In this document: in pieces, positions 7,018 through 10,252 of the stretch | Layout: each line of letters starts with the position of its first letter | Numbering within the stretch: position 1 is the first letter of the stretch | NCBI GenBank assembly: GCA_904502015.1 | Contig: CAJGEA010000054.1 | Location: 1-10,252 of the forward strand | From: an uncultured Clostridia bacterium | GTDB lineage: Bacteria; Bacillota; Clostridia; Oscillospirales; CAG-272 | Direction of reading: 5' to 3' | Length of the DNA: 10,252 nt | Position numbers and translations under genes: made by a program | Notes under the pieces: generated by a model | What the model was told of the DNA's origin: nothing | The model's database searches: none | The model's input: the letters and a program-made list of their open reading frames with translations, nothing else

Positions 7018-7046
7018 ATTATAGCACACTGCGACACGGCTGTCAA
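7018..7046 (-). promoter_or_regulatory. Consensus sigma-A promoter of the LRR protein gene
   Basis: On the minus strand TTGACA (7041-7046) and TATAAT (7018-7023) are exactly 17 bp apart, a full match to consensus. The predicted start near 7011 leaves a leader of about 53 nt before the ATG at 6958. Confidence 0.88.
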
Positions 7047-7073
7047 GGCAAACTATGAATTTCAGGAAAGACC

Positions 7074-7091
7074 TTCAAATTTGGATTTGTC
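7074..7091 (+). repeat. Orphan left end of the MITE-like element
   Basis: TTCAAATTTGGATTTGTC is identical over 18 bases to the left ends at 2314 and 7166. It is followed after two bases by a small hairpin, GCACC-TGC-GGTGC (7094-7106), then by a nested stem CTCGGGG-TAGG/CCTA-CCCCGAG (7115-7153). No right end occurs before the next left end at 7166, so this is a truncated copy or a tandem end. Confidence 0.75.
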
Positions 7092-7205
7092 GGGCACCTG
7101 CGGTGCGGCTCTGGCTCGGGGTAGGTTATCGCGCGCCTACCAAATCCCCCGAGAGCAAAGTGGTTTTCAAATTTGGATTTGTCGAACGGTTTATTATAAC
7201 CCATG

Positions 7206-7253
7206 GTAGGGGCGCACTGCGTGCGCCCGCGGGCGATCACAGATCGCCCCTAC
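7206..7253. repeat. Double-hairpin palindromic unit A
   Basis: The unit opens with GTAGGGGCG and closes with CGCCCCTAC. Inside are two adjacent hairpins with 8-bp arms and three-base loops: GGGCGCAC-TGC-GTGCGCCC (7210-7228) and GGGCGATC-ACA-GATCGCCC (7231-7249). Short palindromes of this type appear, from memory, as dispersed repeats in gut Clostridia. Confidence 0.85.
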
Positions 7254-7305
7254 GGCATAGAGGAGCGTTATTCCTTGTCGGGTATAGATATTCTTCGGTT
7301 TTAGG

Positions 7306-7397
7306 TTGTAGGGGCGACCATTGGTCGCCCGCTTGCATAATACCTATGCGGATCAAGGATTTCTTGGAAAACGGGCGATCATTGATCGCCCCTACAA
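7306..7397. repeat. Double-hairpin palindromic unit B with spacer
   Basis: TTGTAGGGGCGA opens the unit and a matching inverted end (TCGCCCCTACAA) closes it. The two hairpins are GGGCGACC-ATT-GGTCGCCC (7312-7330) and GGGCGATC-ATT-GATCGCCC (7373-7391). They are separated by about 42 bp that itself contains a small GCATA/TATGC stem (7335-7349). Confidence 0.85.
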
Positions 7398-7470
7398 TCG
7401 AAATTTTAAACACCTCAATAAACCCCAATTTGAAGATCCTCCGTTTTGACTCTCCTACCCCGTCCTATAC

Positions 7471-7518
7471 AAAAAAGCAGGGAGCCGACGCGGGCGCAGA
7501 ACGCCCGCGTGGTTCCCC
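7471..7518 (-). terminator. Intrinsic terminator of the phage-type operon
   Basis: On the minus strand ACGCGGGCG-TTCTG-CGCCCGCGT forms a perfect 9-bp stem. It is extended by an imperfect GGGGAACC/CGGCTCCC stem and followed by TGCTTTTTT. It lies about 60 bp after the stop codon of the last gene of the operon. Confidence 0.85.
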
Positions 7519-7535
7519 TTATTGCGATTGTGTCA

Positions 7536-7587
7536 GCGAAGCCTCACACCGTGAGAATCTTCGCGGCTATACTCCTCACACGGTGAG
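7536..7587. repeat. Two direct copies of a CCTCACAC-S-GTGAG palindrome
   Basis: CCTCACACCGTGAG (7542-7555) and CCTCACACGGTGAG (7574-7587) are 32 bp apart and each is a hairpin with a three-base loop. The first is nested inside a longer stem, GCGAAG (7536-7541) with CTTCGC (7559-7564). The second overlaps the stop codon of the small membrane-protein gene. Confidence 0.7.
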
Positions 7588-7878
7588 GTATTCTGCCACA
7601 ACGGCGGCAACCGCGCCCATCAGGGCGCACACAGCATACCAGAGCAACCGCGCGGTGTTCTGCGCGGGCTTTTGCTCCAGGCCGCAGATACGGCTCTCGT
7701 GCGCCGCAAGCTGGGCATCGTACCGCTCAATCACCTGGGTGAGCTTGACGGTACACACCTCAAGCTGCTCGATGCGCTCCAGATACCGATCCATCGCGGC
7801 GTCAATCTTGCCGTGCCGCTCGTGACACAGGGCATCCCCAACGGGGCTGCCCGCGCTTGGATCCTTGTCAAACACCAT
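7576..7878 (-). CDS. Small coiled-coil/membrane protein, XhlA/holin-like (phage-type)
   Basis: A 100-residue protein. The first part (about 15-72) is charged and helical (HGKIDAAMDRYLERIEQLE, then VIERYDAQLAAHESRICGLEQ), suggesting a coiled coil. Residues about 77-100 (LLWYAVCALMGAVAAVVAEYLTV) form one transmembrane segment at the C-terminus. This layout matches small phage lysis-module proteins such as XhlA and related accessory holins, and the gene is the last of a phage-type operon. The sequence alone does not prove the family. Two consecutive ATGs occur; the second (7878) is preferred because AAAGGAG is six bases away, against three for the first (7881). An endolysin, which often accompanies such genes, is not in the window. 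Confidence 0.6.
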   Translation of the reverse strand: MVFDKDPSAGSPVGDALCHERHGKIDAAMDRYLERIEQLEVCTVKLTQVIERYDAQLAAHESRICGLEQKPAQNTARLLWYAVCALMGAVAAVVAEYLTV

Positions 7879-7915
7879 CATCCTCTCCTTTCCCTTTCAC
7901 AATTCAACAAAACAC

Positions 7916-9565
7916 TTACTGCTCCCCGACCTCGATCTCCCGCGTGACAGCGTGGATAGTCCAGCGCCCCCGCATATACAGCAGGATGCGGTACCCATAG
8001 CACCGCACCGTGGGCACGGGGATATGCAAAAGCCGTTCGTGCATCCACCCCGAAAATGTCGCTATGTCAATGGTTTTCGTGAATTTTCCGTCCCCGTGGT
8101 CGAACTGCATCTTCACGGTGATCTCCCCGTCCGCATCCTCGGAGGAGACACGCAGGGCAAGCGCGTGCAGGCGCAAACCGCTCGGATCGGTTGAACGGTC
8201 GGCAAGGAAGGTTACCCGCGCCAACATCCGCCCTCGGATCGCGCTCTCGGGAGTTGAGCCCGCGTGACTGTGGCCCATCGGTGACGACGCCCAAATGTAT
8301 CCATAGGTGTCCTGCATATACAGGAAACCATTGTCATAGACCATAGCCACCATTTCATACGAGTCCTCCAGAGACCACGCATCCCGCGACGGGGTGTAGA
8401 CGAAATGCCATACGTCGTAGTTCCCCTCCCGCACCACGAGATGATAGCGCAAAAGGTCACTCCCCGCGCAAACCTGCCCCATATCGGTCATCTCGTGCGG
8501 CAACGCCGAAACAAGTGCAGGACGAACACCGTCGTAACGGAACACGCCTGCATGGTTACAGTAGTACAACGCTCCGTCACATTCACACAGCGTGTGCTTC
8601 ATCGCATGCGGCACGCCCAAAACGCCGCTCTGCTCGACCAACGCAAAGGTGTCCGCATCATAGCCCGTCAGGCGGCAGATTGCGGTTTCCTTGAAGAAAA
8701 TCGCCTGCCGTTGCCAAACGGCGCAGGCAGTAAAATCACCCATTGCCGCGGCACGCAGAGTGATTGCCCCCGCATCGGGCTGTTTTTCCGAGGAGCAGTA
8801 CCAGTTAAAGGGGTTGCCCTCCTCGCACAGGTATACACACTCTCCCTCGCACGCCGCCAGCCGCTTGCCGTCGGCGAGAGTACACCACGCCGCGGCATCG
8901 GGAATGTGGCGGCGGAAGCGGAACGAGCCGTTGCGCGCGATCTTGGGACACCCCTCAAACACGCCTTGCTGTCCCAGCAGACTATGAATGCGGTAGGTAT
9001 CGGTGGCGATCACTTTATCGCCATCCATCTCCTCCACAATGATGGCATCCCCGTTGCAAAACCCCAGATCCGCCCACGTCATGCCCTCGGGCAGAAACGC
9101 GCCCTCGTACAGAAACCGCGCGCCCGGGATCACCCCCGTGTTGATCTCCATGTGGATGATCTCGCCCGTATCGGGCAGGTAGCACAGCTTGTCGGGCAGG
9201 ATGAGCAGACGGTTTCCGAAGGGAACATACGTTTTCCGTGTTTCGGACACCTCGCACAGCTTCCTCTCCGCCCCGCCCGGGATCAGCTCAAAAAGCGTGC
9301 TTTTATTCACGTGATAGATTTTTCCCCGAAATATCGTCATGCCGTGAGCCGCACCGAATGATCCATCCCCCACGCGACAGCAGGAGCGAGGGTAACGCGT
9401 CGTGAGCGCGGGATATGCTGTGGAGCTCATGTTATACATGTCCACCACGCTCAACCGATCGGGGTGAGCGTGGCGCACAAGCCCCCCGAAGCTACGGTCG
9501 GTGCGAATCTGCCGTTTGGGAGTACGGCACAGCGTACGGGGCAAATACGAATGAGTATCAGCCAT
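7916..9565 (-). CDS. Phage-type virion structural protein (tail/neck, possibly beta-propeller)
   Basis: A 549-residue protein similar in layout to structural proteins of Firmicutes siphophages and prophages that I recognise by their N-terminus: SFGGLVRHAHPDRLSV (25-40), then MYNMSSTAYPALTTRYPR (43-60) and GAAHGMTIFRGKIYHV. In such proteins an 'F-x-G-L' segment is followed by an 'N-x-x-x-x-x-YP-x-L-x-x-R' signature and then repeated beta-strand blades, consistent with the many hydrophobic strands here. The exact position in the particle is not certain. The protein is unusually cysteine-rich, with about 19 cysteines. The ATG at 9565 is chosen because AAAGGAG lies eight bases upstream; the frame stays open further upstream but that part overlaps the preceding gene in another frame. 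It sits mid-operon, 34-37 bp before the small membrane protein. Confidence 0.65.
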   Translation of the reverse strand: MADTHSYLPRTLCRTPKRQIRTDRSFGGLVRHAHPDRLSVVDMYNMSSTAYPALTTRYPRSCCRVGDGSFGAAHGMTIFRGKIYHVNKSTLFELIPGGAERKLCEVSETRKTYVPFGNRLLILPDKLCYLPDTGEIIHMEINTGVIPGARFLYEGAFLPEGMTWADLGFCNGDAIIVEEMDGDKVIATDTYRIHSLLGQQGVFEGCPKIARNGSFRFRRHIPDAAAWCTLADGKRLAACEGECVYLCEEGNPFNWYCSSEKQPDAGAITLRAAAMGDFTACAVWQRQAIFFKETAICRLTGYDADTFALVEQSGVLGVPHAMKHTLCECDGALYYCNHAGVFRYDGVRPALVSALPHEMTDMGQVCAGSDLLRYHLVVREGNYDVWHFVYTPSRDAWSLEDSYEMVAMVYDNGFLYMQDTYGYIWASSPMGHSHAGSTPESAIRGRMLARVTFLADRSTDPSGLRLHALALRVSSEDADGEITVKMQFDHGDGKFTKTIDIATFSGWMHERLLHIPVPTVRCYGYRILLYMRGRWTIHAVTREIEVGEQ

Positions 9566-9585
9566 AACGGATTCTCCTTTCCTCC

Positions 9586-9640
9586 TTTTCGCGGCGATAA
9601 ATTTTCGCGGCGAAATTTTTTTGCGGCGAAAATTTTTCGC
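9586..9640. repeat. Iterated TTTTCGCGGCGAAA palindromes
   Basis: Roughly three direct repeats of about 15-17 bp, TTTTCGCGGCGA(T)AAA, then TTTTCGCGGCGAAA, then TTTTGCGGCGAAAA, end in TTTTTCGC. Each repeat is itself nearly palindromic (TTTCGC-G-GCGAAA), so alternative hairpins can form. It fills the gap between two structural genes, just upstream of the ribosome binding site of the 549-residue protein. Confidence 0.75.
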
Positions 9641-9653
9641 ATCGAATGATAGG

Positions 9654-9944
9654 TTACGCATCACTCGTCGGAGCATTCTGATCGCCGTCCGCCGCAGACT
9701 CTTCCGGCACGGATGCCGCCAAAACCGCCACGCCCGAGGCCGCCGCTGACAGCGCATCCACCTTCTCCTCCAGTTCGGCCATGTGCCGTGCGATCTCACG
9801 CCGCAGGCGTTCACAGCTTTCAAACAGCGCCTCTGCATCGGATGATAGAGCCCCCACGTAGTTCTCAAGGCGGCGCAGGCGTTCGGCGTCACCGCTCTGC
9901 GCGGGGGGATAGTACCGCCCGCATCGCAGGATCAGCTCGTCCAT
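9654..9944 (-). CDS. Small coiled-coil protein in phage-type operon, unknown function
   Basis: A 96-residue protein not assigned to a family. The N-terminus (MDELILRCGRYYPPAQSGD) is followed by a long charged helix (about 20-65, AERLRRLENYVGAL and CERLRREIARHMAELEEKVDAL) that should form a coiled coil. The tail is Ala/Ser-rich and acidic. Its ATG directly follows the TAA of the upstream gene (TAAATG), so the two are probably translationally coupled; the ribosome binding site, inside the upstream gene, is weak. The position between a neck-type gene and a large virion protein suggests a particle-assembly or structural role, but nothing in the sequence proves this. Confidence 0.7.
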   Translation of the reverse strand: MDELILRCGRYYPPAQSGDAERLRRLENYVGALSSDAEALFESCERLRREIARHMAELEEKVDALSAAASGVAVLAASVPEESAADGDQNAPTSDA

Positions 9945-10252
9945 TTACACACCGCCCATCCTGCGCAGGTACTTGGCGTAGCTCTGGTACGCCGCGTTGA
10001 ACAACGCCGCCGCGTTCTCATACCGCGCACCGTCGCCGTGGTAAAAGTGCGTCATAGCGACGAGATACGTCCAGTAGAGCTGATCGTAGGGGAACGGCAC
10101 GATAAGCACGGCGTCCTCGCCCGCGTCCTCCTCCCATTCCTCCAGCCTCGTCAAGGGTACGTCGTGCAGCTCCGCGCGGATTTTGCCCTCCAGCTCGCCC
10201 AGCCAGCGAGATTTGATCGCGCCGTCGATCTGATTGGGATGCAACGCATCCA
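9945..10252 (-). CDS. Phage-type neck/connector-region protein, partial (5' end outside window)
   Basis: At least 102 residues ending at 9945; the reading frame is open to the window edge, so the true start is likely outside. Visible features are LHPNQIDGAIKSRWLGELEGKI near the N-terminal side, VPFPYDQLYWTYLVAMTHFYHGD in the middle, and YENAAALFNAAYQSYAKYLRRMG at the end. I recall similar small proteins next to head-tail connector genes in Firmicutes phages, where the 'RWL-x-ELdG-x-I' and 'LYWTYL...yYnGd...YnnaaalFN-x-AY' patterns recur, but no function is established. A TTG at 10244 could be a start but no good ribosome binding site is seen. The next gene starts at the base after its stop codon. 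Confidence 0.65.
   Translation of the reverse strand, partial: DALHPNQIDGAIKSRWLGELEGKIRAELHDVPLTRLEEWEEDAGEDAVLIVPFPYDQLYWTYLVAMTHFYHGDGARYENAAALFNAAYQSYAKYLRRMGGV

Larger units (their letters stand above)
7166..7433. repeat. MITE-like palindromic element, copy 2
   Basis: No gene is visible. The element is bounded by the left end TTCAAATTTGGATTTGTC (7166-7183) and the right end TAAACCCCAATTTGA (7419-7433), the same pair that bounds copy 1. It is about 268 bp against 254 bp for copy 1, but the interiors are unrelated. This one holds two units of GGGCG-type palindromes (7206-7253 and 7306-7397). Confidence 0.7.

Noticed and set aside
7206..7397. CRISPR array.
   Set aside because: The repeats are unequal, inverted pairs with irregular spacing and no constant repeat-spacer period; no cas gene is present.
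7055..7825. A 256-codon open frame on the plus strand across the repeat cluster.
   Set aside because: It runs through palindromic repeats and antisense to the small membrane-protein gene, with no ribosome binding site and no recognisable domain.
9566..9892. N-terminal extension of the 549-residue protein up to 9892.
   Set aside because: The extension overlaps the upstream coiled-coil gene in another frame and the palindromic repeat; a good ribosome binding site lies directly before the ATG at 9565.

Overview
The window looks like a chromosomal segment of an anaerobic, spore-forming Clostridia-type Firmicute, probably a gut Oscillospirales or Christensenellales relative. The evidence is the sporulation pair spoIIGA and sigE, strong AGGAGG-type ribosome binding sites, consensus sigma-A promoters, a BspA-like leucine-rich-repeat surface protein typical of gut Firmicutes, and fairly high GC with AT-rich control regions. 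The assignment rests on gene content only; no marker gene for a finer placement is present.

Layout. (1) 1-212, minus strand: a tRNA-Leu(GAG) gene and the 5' end of a second tRNA-Leu, driven by a perfect TTGACA-17-TATAAT promoter. (2) 286-1231, plus strand: a monocistronic radical SAM/SPASM gene with its own perfect promoter and intrinsic terminator. (3) 1307-3333, plus strand: spoIIGA, then sigE. SpoIIGA is the membrane protease that removes the pro-sequence of sigma-E in the mother cell. Its promoter has good hexamers 21 bp apart, like the Spo0A-dependent B. subtilis spoIIG promoter. About 310 bp of non-coding, hairpin-rich repeat DNA separates the two genes, which are normally close together. 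(4) 3341-3376: a terminator shared by the convergent sigE and LRR genes. (5) 3392-7046, minus strand: a 1188-residue secreted, probably lipid-anchored protein. It has three homologous LRR_5 modules joined by Thr/Glu/Pro linkers encoded by 42-bp and 21-bp tandem repeats, and a perfect consensus promoter. (6) 7074-7433: no gene, only a dense cluster of palindromic repeats. (7) 7471-10252, minus strand: the end of a phage-type structural operon (neck-type protein running off the window, coiled-coil protein, 549-residue virion protein, small coiled-coil/membrane protein) closed by a terminator.

The least ordinary signal is a family of short non-coding elements. Two copies, 2314-2567 and 7166-7433, share one left-end motif and one right-end motif but have unrelated interiors made of hairpins with three-base loops. 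A third, orphan left end lies at 7074. One copy sits between spoIIGA and sigE. In the other copy, the hairpin stems carry matched changes on both arms that keep base pairing. No obviously new multi-gene system was found; the repeat family and the altered spoIIG layout are the best leads.
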